Assembly (NCBI RefSeq): GCF_020447265.1
Contig: NZ_JAJADR010000007.1
Location: 82,720-146,719 of the forward strand
Reading direction: 5' to 3'
From: Hymenobacter lucidus
GTDB lineage: Bacteria; Bacteroidota; Bacteroidia; Cytophagales; Hymenobacteraceae
Length of the DNA stretch: 64,000 nucleotides
Part shown: positions 41,165 to 49,357 of the stretch, piece by piece
How the letters are laid out: every line of letters starts with the position of its first letter
How positions within the stretch are numbered: position 1 is the first letter of the stretch
Made by a program: the position numbers and the translations under genes
Notes under the pieces: generated by a model
What the model was told of the DNA's origin: nothing
Databases searched by the model: none
What the model saw: the letters and a program-made list of their open reading frames with translations, nothing else

Positions 41165-42367
41165 ATGCCAACTGCTTATATCGTGGACGCCGTCCGCACC
41201 CCCATTGCCAAATTTGCCGGTGCCCTCAGCAGCGTACGTCCCGACGACCTAGCCGCGCACGTCTTGCGCGAGCTGTTACGCCGTAATCCTTCGGTGGATA
41301 AATCGGCGGTAGAAGATGTAATTATCGGGGCCGCCAACCAGGCCGGCGAAGACAACCGCAACGTGGCCCGCATGGCGGCGCTGCTGGCGGGCCTGCCCAT
41401 CACGGTGCCCGGCGTAACCGTAAACCGCCTCTGCGCCTCGGGTTTGCAGAGCATTATGGATGCTTCGCGGGCCATTATGAGCGGCGAGGGAGACATTTAC
41501 CTGGCGGGTGGCACCGAAAGCATGACGCGGGCCCCCTTCGTCATGGCTAAGTCGGAAACGGCTTTCGGCCGCGAGCTGACGGCCCACGACACCACGCTGG
41601 GCTGGCGCTTCGTGAATCAGAAGCTTTCCAAGATGCACCACCCGTATGCCATGGGCGAAACGGCCGAAATCGTGGCCCGCAAGTACGGCATCACGCGGCA
41701 GGAGCAGGATGAGTTTGCCTTCAACTCGCAGCGCAAATACCAACGGGCTTTGGAAAAAGGCCGTTTCCGCCGCGAAATCGTGCCCGTATTCGTGCCTAGT
41801 CCCAAAGGCGACACCGCTTTGTTCGACACCGACGAGCCGCCGCGTTTGTCGTCGATGGAGAAGCTGGCCAGCATCCGGCCCGCCTTTCAGCCCGTGGATG
41901 GCACCGTAACGGCCGGCAACTCGGCCGGTATCAACGACGGAGCCGCGGCGGTGCTGGTGGTGAGCGAAGAGGCGCTGAAGCGCTACAACCTGAAGCCCAT
42001 GGCCCGGGTGGTGTGTTCGGCCGTGGCCGGCGTCGACCCGTCGGTGATGGGCCTGGGGCCGGTGCCCGCCACGCTGAAGGTACTGCAGCGCGCAGGCCTG
42101 ACGCTGAACGACATCGACCTGATTGAGCTCAACGAAGCCTTTGCTGCTCAGAGTATTGCCTGCGTGCGCGACCTGGAGCTGGACATGGACAAGGTGAACG
42201 TGAACGGTGGCTCCATTGCCATCGGCCACCCGCTGGGCGCCAGTGGGGCGCGCATCACGGCCACGCTGCTGCACGAGATGCAGCGCCGCGAAGGAGCCCG
42301 CTACGGCCTCGTAACGATGTGCGTGGGCGTAGGGCAGGGAGCCGCTACCATTTTCGAGAAACTGTAG
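41165..42367 (+). CDS. Acetyl-CoA C-acyltransferase (thiolase)
   Basis: Thiolases cleave 3-oxoacyl-CoA with CoA in beta-oxidation or in aromatic catabolism (3-oxoadipyl-CoA thiolase). The 400-residue protein has the nucleophile Cys90 ('VNRLCASGLQSI'), the 'GGTESMTRAPFVM' segment, 'NEAFAAQSIACVRDL' (about 323) and the C-terminal 'GGSIAIGHPLGASGARI' and 'MCVGVGQGAATIFE' blocks with the second catalytic Cys. The Cys, His and GHP motifs are all complete. The sequence resembles PcaF, but no paa or pca genes lie nearby, so substrate use stays open. The GNAT gene starts 18 bp downstream. Confidence 0.95.
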   Translation: MPTAYIVDAVRTPIAKFAGALSSVRPDDLAAHVLRELLRRNPSVDKSAVEDVIIGAANQAGEDNRNVARMAALLAGLPITVPGVTVNRLCASGLQSIMDASRAIMSGEGDIYLAGGTESMTRAPFVMAKSETAFGRELTAHDTTLGWRFVNQKLSKMHHPYAMGETAEIVARKYGITRQEQDEFAFNSQRKYQRALEKGRFRREIVPVFVPSPKGDTALFDTDEPPRLSSMEKLASIRPAFQPVDGTVTAGNSAGINDGAAAVLVVSEEALKRYNLKPMARVVCSAVAGVDPSVMGLGPVPATLKVLQRAGLTLNDIDLIELNEAFAAQSIACVRDLELDMDKVNVNGGSIAIGHPLGASGARITATLLHEMQRREGARYGLVTMCVGVGQGAATIFEKL

Positions 42368-42385
42368 CCCTTACTCCGCAAGCCG

Positions 42386-42931
42386 ATGGCCGATTCCCTG
42401 CTCCGCCCGACGCTTGCGCTGCCCCTGGACGGCGTGCGGCTGCGGCCCTGGCACCTGCACGACGCCCCGGTACTGGCCGAAACTGCCAACGACTGGGGAA
42501 TCTGGCAAAACCTGCGGGACGTGTTTCCGCATCCTTACCGGCTGGAAGACGCCTACTGGTATATCGGCCTGACTACCGACCCGGCCTCGACTGATATTCA
42601 CCTAGCCATTGAGGTAGCCGGAGAAGCCGTGGGGGCCATTAGCGTGCTGTTCAAAGACGACATCAACCGGTGCAGCGCCGAAATCGGCTACTGGCTGGGG
42701 CGGCAATACTGGGGGCGGGGTATCGTAGCTGAGGCGGTGAAAGTGCTGACGGAGTACACCTTTGCCCACTTCGAGGTTAGCCGGCTGTACGCGGAAATCT
42801 TTGCGCGCAACGCCGGCTCGGCGCGGGTGCTCAGCAAGGCGGGCTACCAGCTGGAAGCCCGGCTGCGCAACAGCATCGTGAAGGAAGGCGTGGTGCAGGA
42901 CGCGCTGCTATTCGCGGCGCTCAAATCGTAG
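42386..42931 (+). CDS. GNAT family N-acetyltransferase (RimJ/RimL-like)
   Basis: The 181-residue acetyltransferase carries the typical N-terminal 'LDGVRLRPWHLHDAPVLAETAND' block, an acetyl-CoA-binding region in 'IGYWLGRQYWGRGIVAEAVKVLTEY' (the Q/R-x-x-G-x-G/A loop, about 94-118) and 'RLYAEIFARNAGSARVLSKAGYQLEARL' (about 132), which holds the Asn near the bound CoA. This matches RimJ/RimL-type transferases, though the acceptor is unknown. It lies 18 bp after the thiolase stop and is probably co-transcribed with it. The stop codon (42929-42931) overlaps the first base of a family B inverted repeat. Confidence 0.92.
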   Translation: MADSLLRPTLALPLDGVRLRPWHLHDAPVLAETANDWGIWQNLRDVFPHPYRLEDAYWYIGLTTDPASTDIHLAIEVAGEAVGAISVLFKDDINRCSAEIGYWLGRQYWGRGIVAEAVKVLTEYTFAHFEVSRLYAEIFARNAGSARVLSKAGYQLEARLRNSIVKEGVVQDALLFAALKS

Positions 42932-43028
42932 TTGTCAGTTGCTGGTTGTCAGTTGTTAGTCCATGGACTTCTCCTTTTCGAAGACAATTAACTAAGCCGC
43001 TGACAACTGACAACCAATACCTAACAAC
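42931..43028. repeat. Intergenic inverted repeat, family B copy 2
   Basis: The left arm (42931-42959) begins GTTGTCAGTTGCTGGTTGTC, the same 20 bp as copy 1, and the right arm (43000-43028) carries CTGACAACTGACAACC. The unpaired middle includes CCATGGACTTCTCC. The element runs from the GNAT stop codon to 9 bp before the truA start. Confidence 0.83.
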
Positions 43029-43036
43029 TGAAAAAC

Positions 43037-43825
43037 TTGCGCTACTTTCTTCATCTGGCTTACGAAGGCACCCAGTACCACGGCTGGCAGGTGCAGCCCA
43101 ATACCCTCACGGTGCAGCTGGAGCTGGAGCGGTGCCTGAGCCAGGTGCTGCGCCAACCCATCCGAATTCTGGGTAGTGGCCGCACTGATACCGGCGTGCA
43201 CGCCAGTCACCAGGTAGCCCACTTCGACGCCGAAATTCCCGAGACGCTGGACGAGGCCACGGTGGTATACCGCCTCAACCGGGCTTTGCCCAAGGATATT
43301 GCCGCCCGCCTGCTGCACCCGGTTCCCGAGCGGGCCCACGCCCGTTTCGATGCCGAGGCTCGCACCTACGAGTACCACGTGCGCCTCGTGCCCGACCCGT
43401 TCAGCGTGAACCACAGCCTGTACCTGGACCGGATGCCGGACGTGGCGGCCATGAACGAGGCCGCCGCCAGCATCATCGGCTCGTTCGACTTCACCAGCTT
43501 CTCGAAAGTGAAAGGCGGCGAAAACCACTACGTGTGCGTGTGCTACGAAGCCGGCTGGCATCCTACGCCGGGCGGACTCGTATTCCGCATCCGGGCCAAC
43601 CGCTTCGTGCGGGGCATGGTGCGGCTGGTAGTGGGTACCTTGCTGATGGTAGGCCGGGGCAAAATCACACCGGCCGAGTTTAAAGCTATTCTGCTGGCTC
43701 AGAGCCGGGTAGATGCGGGTAGTGCGGCGCCGGCCCAGGGCTTGTTTCTGAGCCGCGTGGAGTACCCGCCGGAACTGATACCCGAGCCGGCCGCCACGCT
43801 GGAGCTGCCGCATTTCGTGAGCTGA
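43037..43825 (+). CDS. truA: tRNA pseudouridine(38-40) synthase TruA
   Basis: TruA isomerises uridines at positions 38-40 of the tRNA anticodon stem. The 262-residue protein starts at TTG with the conserved MRYFLHLAYEGTQYHGWQ, has the catalytic Asp51 in 'GSGRTDTGVHASHQ', and 'ARTYEYHVRLVPDPF' and 'RANRFVRGMVRLVVGTLL' further on. An in-frame TAA at 43022 inside the upstream repeat excludes a longer protein, and the next ATG is far downstream, so TTG is the likely start. Confidence 0.95.
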   Translation: MRYFLHLAYEGTQYHGWQVQPNTLTVQLELERCLSQVLRQPIRILGSGRTDTGVHASHQVAHFDAEIPETLDEATVVYRLNRALPKDIAARLLHPVPERAHARFDAEARTYEYHVRLVPDPFSVNHSLYLDRMPDVAAMNEAAASIIGSFDFTSFSKVKGGENHYVCVCYEAGWHPTPGGLVFRIRANRFVRGMVRLVVGTLLMVGRGKITPAEFKAILLAQSRVDAGSAAPAQGLFLSRVEYPPELIPEPAATLELPHFVS

Positions 43826-43968
43826 GCAGTTGGGGCGGAGAATTCACAACTTAGCAGCCGGCCGAAGCATTTGCGCGTTTCAGCTGTTTGAGTCATTCCC
43901 AACCGGCCATTTGCCTTGTCTGGGCTTTACCCCATGAGCTCCGGGTTCTATACTCTGCATTCCCACCT

Positions 43969-45762
43969 ATGGAACAAGCTACTACCGCTACCAAAACCGG
44001 CAACATCTTCGACTGGCAGGTGCTGCGCCGCCTTATGTCGTACGTGCGGCCCTACCGGCGGATATTCTACTTTTTGATCTTCCTGACCATAGCTACGGCC
44101 GCGCTGGGCACCCTGCGCCCGTTCCTGATTCAGCGTATGGTCGACGTCAGCATCGAGCAGGGCGACATGCTGGGGCTCAACAAGATGTTTGGCCTGCTCC
44201 TGATTCTGCTTGTAGCCCACGCCTTGGTCAGCTACCTGCAAACCTACTTCGGTGGCTGGCTCGGCCAGTACATCGTGCGCGACATCCGGGTAGACTTATA
44301 CAAGCACATTCTGGACCTGCGGCTGAAGTTCTTTGACCGGACGCCCATTGGCGTGCTCGTCACCCGCAACATTTCCGACGTCGAAACCCTGTCCGATGTG
44401 TTCAGTGAAGGGTTGGCGGCCATGATTGGCGACATTCTGCAGCTGCTCTTCATCATGGCCTTCATGTTTTACATCGACTGGCGGCTGACGCTGGTGAGCT
44501 TGTCGGTGATTCCGCCGCTGCTCTACAGCACCTACGTGTTCAAGGAGAAGGTGAAAACCTCCTTCCAGGAAGTGCGCACCGCCGTAGCCAACCTGAACTC
44601 CTTCGTGCAGGAGCACCTGACGGGCATGAACGTGGTGCAGATTTTCAACAACGAGGAACGCGAATACCGCAAGTTCAAGGCCATCAACCAGGAGCATACG
44701 CGGGCTAACATTCGCTCGGTACTCTACTACAGCATCTACTTCCCGGTGGCCGAAGTGCTGGCGGCCGTGGGCGTGGGCCTGCTGGTATGGTACGCCGCCC
44801 AGGGCCAGATTGAGGGCACGATTTCGAAAGGTGCCCTCATTGCCTTTATCATGTACAACGCGCTGTTTTTCCGGCCCATCCGCCAGATTGCCGACCGGTT
44901 TAATACCCTGCAATTGGGCCTGGTCAGCACCGAGCGGCTACTCAAGCTGCTCGACAGCAAGGAGCTTATTGCCGACAATGGCACCTACACCCCGGCCAGC
45001 CTGCGCGGCGACGTGCAGTTCGACAAGGTCTGGTTTGCCTACAACGACGAGGAATACGTGCTGCGCGACGTGAGCTTCGAGGTGAAGGCCGGGCAGACTA
45101 TTGCTTTCGTGGGCGCCACCGGAGCTGGCAAAACCAGCATCATCAACCTGCTCAACCGCTTCTACGAAATCAACAAAGGCACAATTTCCGTGGATGGCCA
45201 CGACCTGCGCGAGTACGACCTCAAGGAGCTGCGCCGCCACATCGGGGTGGTGTTGCAGGACGTGTTCCTCTTCGCCGGTACCATTCAGGACAACATCACC
45301 CTGGGCAACCAGGACATTACCGAGGAGCAAATCTGGGCCGCCGCCGACCTGGTAGGGGCCCGGCGCTTTATCGAGCGGCTGCCCGGCGGCCTCCAATACC
45401 CCGTTATGGAGCGGGGCGCCACGCTGTCGGTGGGCCAGCGCCAGCTTATTTCCTTCGTGCGGGCCATGGTCTACCAGCCCCGTATCATTATTCTGGACGA
45501 GGCTACATCCTCCGTCGACTCCGAAACCGAGGAGCTCATTCAGCAGGCCATTGAGAAGCTGATGCAGGGTCGCACCTCGCTCGTTATTGCCCACCGCCTG
45601 AGCACCATCCAGAAAGCCGACCGCATCATCGTCCTGGACCGGGGCGAAATCAAGGAATCCGGGACGCACGAGGAGCTGCTGCGCCACGGTGGCTTCTACC
45701 AGCAGCTCTACCAAATGCAGTACAAAGACGCCCTCAACCCGGAGCTCAAGGGGGAGAGCTGA
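43969..45762 (+). CDS. ABC exporter, fused permease-ATPase
   Basis: The 597-residue half-exporter has six N-terminal transmembrane helices (about 40-325) and a C-terminal ATPase with Walker A GATGAGKTS (about 382), signature LSVGQRQL (about 485), Walker B IIILDEATSSVD (about 506) and switch His in AHRLSTI. The family is MsbA/MdlB-like, and drug, lipid or peptide substrates cannot be told apart here. The degenerate LSVGQ in place of LSGGQ is common in this group. Partners in a heterodimer are possible, as a second half-exporter lies at 50548-52332 on the opposite strand. The ATG at 43969 was preferred to 43888 because it precedes the charged pre-TM1 segment directly. Confidence 0.93.
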   Translation: MEQATTATKTGNIFDWQVLRRLMSYVRPYRRIFYFLIFLTIATAALGTLRPFLIQRMVDVSIEQGDMLGLNKMFGLLLILLVAHALVSYLQTYFGGWLGQYIVRDIRVDLYKHILDLRLKFFDRTPIGVLVTRNISDVETLSDVFSEGLAAMIGDILQLLFIMAFMFYIDWRLTLVSLSVIPPLLYSTYVFKEKVKTSFQEVRTAVANLNSFVQEHLTGMNVVQIFNNEEREYRKFKAINQEHTRANIRSVLYYSIYFPVAEVLAAVGVGLLVWYAAQGQIEGTISKGALIAFIMYNALFFRPIRQIADRFNTLQLGLVSTERLLKLLDSKELIADNGTYTPASLRGDVQFDKVWFAYNDEEYVLRDVSFEVKAGQTIAFVGATGAGKTSIINLLNRFYEINKGTISVDGHDLREYDLKELRRHIGVVLQDVFLFAGTIQDNITLGNQDITEEQIWAAADLVGARRFIERLPGGLQYPVMERGATLSVGQRQLISFVRAMVYQPRIIILDEATSSVDSETEELIQQAIEKLMQGRTSLVIAHRLSTIQKADRIIVLDRGEIKESGTHEELLRHGGFYQQLYQMQYKDALNPELKGES

Positions 45763-45822
45763 GCCGTCAGGCTATCTGCTTTTTCTACGTTCTGAGCACT
45801 AAACTCTAAGTTCTCAACCCAT

Positions 45823-46347
45823 ATGACCCGCTGGCTTTTTCTGCTTATCATCTTCTTCACCATTGCCGGCGCGCTTATCTACGCCTACGTCGGCGGCTTC
45901 AAGCAGCCCACCGTTACCATTACCACCACCAAAGCCCCGATTTTCCTGGCTGGCCAGGCCTTCCGGGGCACGGCCAACGATGAGCAGTTCGGCCCGTTGT
46001 TTCGCAGCGTAAAAGAAGCCAAAGACCAGGGCCGCCTGCGCGGCGAGCTGGCCAACATCTACTATAACGACCCCGCCAAAGCCCGCGACACCATCCAGGC
46101 CTTCGTTGGGTTGGTGGTGGCCGATACCGTGGCGCAGCAGTTGCCAGCCGGCTACCGCTACCGCACGTTTGCCGCCGGGCAGCGCGTGGTGCAGGCCCGC
46201 ACCACGGCCAGCTACCTGGTGGCTCCTGGCCAGCTGTATCCGGCCGTTACGGAAGCTGCCAAGCAGCAGAAACTCAAGCTGCGTCACGTATATCTGGAGC
46301 AGTTTCCTGAGCAGGGCGAGTCGGAAGTACTGGCAGTGGTGGAGTAA
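45823..46347 (+). CDS. Membrane-anchored protein, possibly GyrI/effector-binding-like
   Basis: The 174-residue protein has an N-terminal anchor helix (MTRWLFLLIIFFTIAGALIYAYVGG, about residues 4-24) followed by about 150 soluble residues. These form an alternating alpha/beta pattern with 'VADTVAQQLPAGYRYRTFAAGQRVVQA' and 'LKLRHVYLEQFPEQGESEVLAVVE', reminiscent of GyrI-like small-molecule-binding domains. The resemblance is by layout only and may be wrong. It lies 60 bp after the ABC exporter in the same direction, and a shared transcript is likely, ending at the terminator 46367-46408. Confidence 0.72.
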   Translation: MTRWLFLLIIFFTIAGALIYAYVGGFKQPTVTITTTKAPIFLAGQAFRGTANDEQFGPLFRSVKEAKDQGRLRGELANIYYNDPAKARDTIQAFVGLVVADTVAQQLPAGYRYRTFAAGQRVVQARTTASYLVAPGQLYPAVTEAAKQQKLKLRHVYLEQFPEQGESEVLAVVE

Positions 46348-46366
46348 AAGCAGCGTTACCCTCAAA

Positions 46367-46408
46367 AGCAAAAAGCCTTTCCCCAGCATTGAGGAAAGGC
46401 TTTTTGCT
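46367..46408. terminator. Bidirectional terminator
   Basis: AGCAAAAAGCCTTTCC (46367-46382) pairs with GGAAAGGCTTTTTGCT (46393-46408), between two convergent genes. Confidence 0.88.
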
Positions 46409-46424
46409 GACCGAAGCCTCTCCG

Positions 46425-47159
46425 CTAGCGCCCCAGGTAGAAAGCGGCGCCTATTTGCAGATTGCTCAGGCCCAGACCGGCCGCAAAGCTGCTGTTCGTT
46501 GACTCCTGGCTTACCGGTTTCGGTTGGATGGAGCTGGTTATTTCGGTTTTACTTTCGCCACGTTGGTACATCAGCCCCTGCAACGATACCTCTAGCCCAA
46601 ACTTAGGTGTGGGAAAGAACACAAAGCCTGGTGCCAGTTGGGCGTAGTATCCTGAGCCAGTGCTACGCGCACTGCTGGGGCTGCCTACCAGCACGTCTTC
46701 TGGCTTGCTTTCCGTACGGTCGCCCCAGAAGCCGGCTCCTAATTGCCCAAAAAAGGCCGCTTTTTCGCCTACGAATGCGTAGTAGCGTGCCACAGGACCC
46801 ACACTAAAGCTGGGGCCTTTCGACTCGATCCGGCCGTTTTTGATTACCGAGCCCAGCCCGCTGCCCGAAACAGGAACAGCTACAATATATTGATAGTCCG
46901 TTGTCTTGAGGTGCGAATAGCTTAGATTAAGGCCTACCGCCAGGTTTTCGCTCAGGAAGTAGCCCACTGTGGGGCTAATGGTAAACTGGTTAGTCTGCGC
47001 CAGCTTTACCGTCTGGTCGGTGTTTGCCAGGGTTCCTTCCCGGCTTTGAGCAGAGTAGCGCATTGTACCGCCGAGTAGAATGGTGCCCGGTGCAATTTGG
47101 GCTTGTGCTGCCGTTGCAAGAAGCACCAGCAAGGCTGCGCCGCCGATAGTTTTTTTCAT
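46425..47159 (-). CDS. Outer-membrane beta-barrel protein (paralogue 1)
   Basis: The 244-residue protein has a signal peptide (MKKTIGGAALLVLLATAAQAQ) and a mature part of alternating hydrophobic/polar strands with aromatic girdle residues such as 'FTISPTVGYFLSENLAVGLNLSYS' and 'GLGLSNLQIGAAFYLGR' at the C terminus. The closing Tyr-Leu-Gly-Arg resembles small OmpW/OmpX-type barrels of Bacteroidota. Its neighbour at 47287 is a clear paralogue sharing 'ITPSVGYFFADNIAAGLQLGYS' and the final 'QFGGTFYFGR', so the pair arose by duplication. The ATG at 47159 gives the signal peptide; longer frames add a non-signal leader. Confidence 0.85.
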   Translation of the reverse strand: MKKTIGGAALLVLLATAAQAQIAPGTILLGGTMRYSAQSREGTLANTDQTVKLAQTNQFTISPTVGYFLSENLAVGLNLSYSHLKTTDYQYIVAVPVSGSGLGSVIKNGRIESKGPSFSVGPVARYYAFVGEKAAFFGQLGAGFWGDRTESKPEDVLVGSPSSARSTGSGYYAQLAPGFVFFPTPKFGLEVSLQGLMYQRGESKTEITSSIQPKPVSQESTNSSFAAGLGLSNLQIGAAFYLGR

Positions 47160-47238
47160 ATAAGAGAAGAGGCAAATAGATAGCCGAGGGTTTTGGGATG
47201 TTTGGTCGAGAATAGCCCGAGGATTTGGTGGCAATAAA

Positions 47239-47268
47239 AGAGCTCCTGACCAACGGGCCAGGAGCTCT
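47239..47268 (-). terminator. Terminator between the barrel genes
   Basis: AGAGCTCCTG (47239-47248) pairs with CAGGAGCTCT (47259-47268), followed on the minus strand by TTTTATTG. It should end the 47287-47976 transcript, so the paralogues are separate units. Confidence 0.78.
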
Positions 47269-47286
47269 CTGAAATGCTTCGCAGGC

Positions 47287-47976
47287 TTAGCGGCCGAAAT
47301 AGAAAGTGCCACCAAACTGCAGCTGGTCGAGGCCAAAGCTGGCGCCCAGGCTGCTGGTTTTGTTTTCGTAGCCAGCGGGAACCGTACCCGAGTTGGTAGG
47401 GTAGTCGTAGCTCATGCGTGAGTAACCCAGGCCTCCAACGGAGGCACTGAGGCCCAGCTTGGGAATCGGGAAGAACACGATGCTTGGGGTCAGACTGGTG
47501 TATAAGCCCGAGCCTTTTCGCTCGCTGATCTGCGTGCTATTGTTGATGTAGTCGTAGTCTTTCTCGTTCTGATAGCCGCCGTTTAGCGTGCCTACCACCC
47601 CAAACTGCTCGGTTATCATCTTGTAATACTGCACGTAGGCACCCGCGCTGAAATTCGTGGTCGGGTCCAGCTCGGGCGGCACCGGGCCATTATTGGGTGT
47701 TTGCGTCGTGCGGGTACTGTAAGCCGAATACCCTAGCTGCAAACCGGCCGCAATATTATCGGCGAAAAAGTAGCCCACCGACGGCGTAATGTGGAATGTA
47801 CTCGACTTCTGTTCACCCGAATAGTTGACGTTGTTGAAAGTCGTGTTAAAAGTGTTTTTGTTCGAAGAGTAGCCCACGCTGCCACCCAACGAAACGGTGC
47901 CGGCGGCAATTGTTTGGGCATGAGCCGCTAGGGTGCTGCCGCTCAGGAGCATGGCAGCCCAAATAAATTTTTTCAT
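47287..47976 (-). CDS. Outer-membrane beta-barrel protein (paralogue 2)
   Basis: The 229-residue protein starts MKKFIWAAMLLSGSTLAAHAQ (signal peptide) and continues with about eight amphipathic strands, including 'TIAAGTVSLGGSVGYSS' right after cleavage and a C-terminal 'LGASFGLDQLQFGGTFYFGR'. A central region carries Asn/Thr-rich loops. It shares order and motifs with the barrel at 46425: 'GT[VI]xLGG', a 'PSVGYF' strand, and the terminal F-Y-F-G-R. A porin or surface role is likely but substrate specificity is unknown. Confidence 0.85.
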   Translation of the reverse strand: MKKFIWAAMLLSGSTLAAHAQTIAAGTVSLGGSVGYSSNKNTFNTTFNNVNYSGEQKSSTFHITPSVGYFFADNIAAGLQLGYSAYSTRTTQTPNNGPVPPELDPTTNFSAGAYVQYYKMITEQFGVVGTLNGGYQNEKDYDYINNSTQISERKGSGLYTSLTPSIVFFPIPKLGLSASVGGLGYSRMSYDYPTNSGTVPAGYENKTSSLGASFGLDQLQFGGTFYFGR

Positions 47977-48106
47977 GAAAGGGGAAAATAGGGAAAGAAA
48001 TAAAGCAGTTGGATTGCGACAAGGCCTTGTCTAGAATGGGCCGGCCGTAGCGTGGTAGCTGGCTCGATAAACGGGGGGAAGTTCAATATCGTGTATTGCG
48101 CATAAA

Positions 48107-48140
48107 AAAAGTCCTGAACGGATAACCGCGGAGGACTTTT
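48107..48140 (-). terminator. Terminator of tRNA-Pro (CGG)
   Basis: AAAAGTCCT (48107-48115) pairs with AGGACTTTT (48132-48140), with an A7 tract giving a T run on the minus strand. Confidence 0.78.
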
Positions 48141-48159
48141 GAGCTGTGAGAAGTAGAAG

Positions 48160-48233
48160 TCGGGGTGGCAGGATTCGAACCTACGACCTCGTCGTCCCGA
48201 ACGACGCGCGCTACCGGGCTGCGCTACACCCCG
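48160..48233 (-). tRNA. tRNA-Pro (CGG)
   Basis: On the minus strand, CGGGGTGTAGCGCAGCC begins a 74-nt cloverleaf with anticodon stem CGTCG/CGACG around TTCGGGA (anticodon CGG) and T-arm TAGGTTCGAATCCTG. The C1-G72 pair is typical of proline tRNAs. CCA is not encoded. Confidence 0.95.
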
Positions 48234-48282
48234 AGTCCCGGGCCGCGTAAAGCCCGGGCTTTCGTAAAAATTACGGCCCAAA

Positions 48283-48312
48283 AAAGCCCCCAGACCGAAG
48301 TCTGGAGGCTTT
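48283..48312 (-). terminator. Terminator of tRNA-Pro (GGG)
   Basis: AAAGCCCCCAGAC (48283-48295) pairs with GTCTGGAGGCTTT (48300-48312) with one mismatch, and the minus strand reads into a T run. Confidence 0.75.
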
Positions 48313-48332
48313 CTGAGCAGCAAGCTGCTCCG

Positions 48333-48406
48333 TCGGAGTGGCAGGATTCGAACCTACGACCTCCAGCACCCCATGCTGGCGCGATACCAGGCTACGCTAC
48401 ACCCCG
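48333..48406 (-). tRNA. tRNA-Pro (GGG)
   Basis: The 74-nt minus-strand cloverleaf begins CGGGGTGTAGCGTAGCC, with anticodon stem CCAGC/GCTGG around ATGGGGT (anticodon GGG). One G-U pair occurs in the acceptor stem (G4-U69). It is a close sequence relative of the tRNA-Pro (CGG) 100 bp away, indicating an old duplication with anticodon change. Confidence 0.95.
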
Positions 48407-48708
48407 AGGAATCGAGTCACAAAGGTAAGAGAGAAATTGAAAGACGCACAACTGCGGCAGGTACTTTTTCTGCAAAAAAGTGGCCTAGGTTTGTAGCTGT
48501 CTGATTATAAGGGAATTTATTTCTTGTCCGGGCGGCCGTTTTACAGCAGGTGTCAGGTCCGCTATAGCACCAGGAGTTAGGCATACCGTTTGCAGGCCCA
48601 GCGCGCAACCAACAGTCCAGCCTTTTTCATTTGGAATTGTCCTTTGAGTATGAGTACTATAGACTGCCCGCAGCTTCGGGCAACGATGATAAACGAGCAG
48701 TATTTTTT

Positions 48709-48716
48709 TACCTTTA
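48709..48716 (+). promoter_or_regulatory. -7 box (TACCTTTA) before the sorting-domain gene
   Basis: Seven of eight bases match TAnnTTTG, 13 bp before the ATG at 48730, with a T-rich tract upstream. Confidence 0.4.
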
Positions 48717-48729
48717 CAGCCATACTGAA

Positions 48730-49245
48730 ATGTCAATAACTACGTTTGGGGCGGGTATGAAAACGGTTGTGGTAACCCTCGGTTTGGGAATTGGAATGAT
48801 ACTAGGGCTCGGTACGGCGCAGGCCCAAACCAAGCCCGCGGCGGCCAAGGTGCCTGCCAAAGCGCCCGCCACGAAAGCACCAGTCACGAAAGCGGCGGCT
48901 AAGCCCGTAGCGGCCAGCGCCGTGGCTGCCTCTGCCGAAGCCAAACCCGCTCCGCCGGAGCTGATTACCAGTAAGATGGAAATGGTGGCTCCCTCTACCG
49001 ATGCCATCAAAGTACGCGTCGATACTAACCCGCTGACCAAGCGACTGATCGTGCGAACCAATGCCACCGGCCCCACCAGGGTAGAAGTAAACGATGCCAG
49101 CGGCCGGCCGGTCATCACCCGCGACCTGTTGGCGGGCGACGAGGCGACTACGCTGGACGTGAGTCAGCTGCCGGCCGGATATTATATTGTGCAGTGCACT
49201 TCCGGCAGTCGGAGCGGTATGCGCCGCGTGATGGTAGGCCAGTAA
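48730..49245 (+). CDS. Secreted protein with T9SS-type C-terminal sorting-like domain
   Basis: This protein of about 171 residues (or 162 from ATG 48757) has a signal peptide (MKTVVVTLGLGIGMILGLG, cleavage after AQA) and an Ala/Pro/Lys-rich linker (about 34-75, 'AKVPAKAPATKAPVTKAAA'). The C-terminal region of about 80 residues resembles the type A sorting domain of the type IX secretion system: 'VDTNPLTKRLIVRTNA' (in place of PNP), 'VEVNDASGRPVITRD', 'LDVSQLPAGYYIVQCTSG' and the basic end 'RRVMVGQ'. Apart from the linker no other folded part is visible, which is unusual for a T9SS cargo. Confidence 0.82.
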   Translation: MSITTFGAGMKTVVVTLGLGIGMILGLGTAQAQTKPAAAKVPAKAPATKAPVTKAAAKPVAASAVAASAEAKPAPPELITSKMEMVAPSTDAIKVRVDTNPLTKRLIVRTNATGPTRVEVNDASGRPVITRDLLAGDEATTLDVSQLPAGYYIVQCTSGSRSGMRRVMVGQ

Positions 49246-49266
49246 ACCGAACGTTTTTGCCACTAC

Positions 49267-49298
49267 AAAGCCCCTGTGAGTTAAGCCGCAGGGGCTTT
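49267..49298 (+). terminator. Terminator of the sorting-domain gene
   Basis: AAAGCCCCTG (49267-49276) pairs with CAGGGGCTTT (49289-49298), followed by CTGTTTT. Confidence 0.8.
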
Positions 49299-49357
49299 CT
49301 GTTTTAAGGAAATTGCTTAACTACGCCGTTTCTCCTGCCCATATGTTCCCGCCAGTT

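Noticed and set aside
48249..48262. Perfect 14-bp palindrome AAAGCCCGGGCTTT
   Set aside because: It has no loop, so it cannot form a stable hairpin by itself, and it lies next to two tRNA genes with clearer terminators. It could be chance in this composition.
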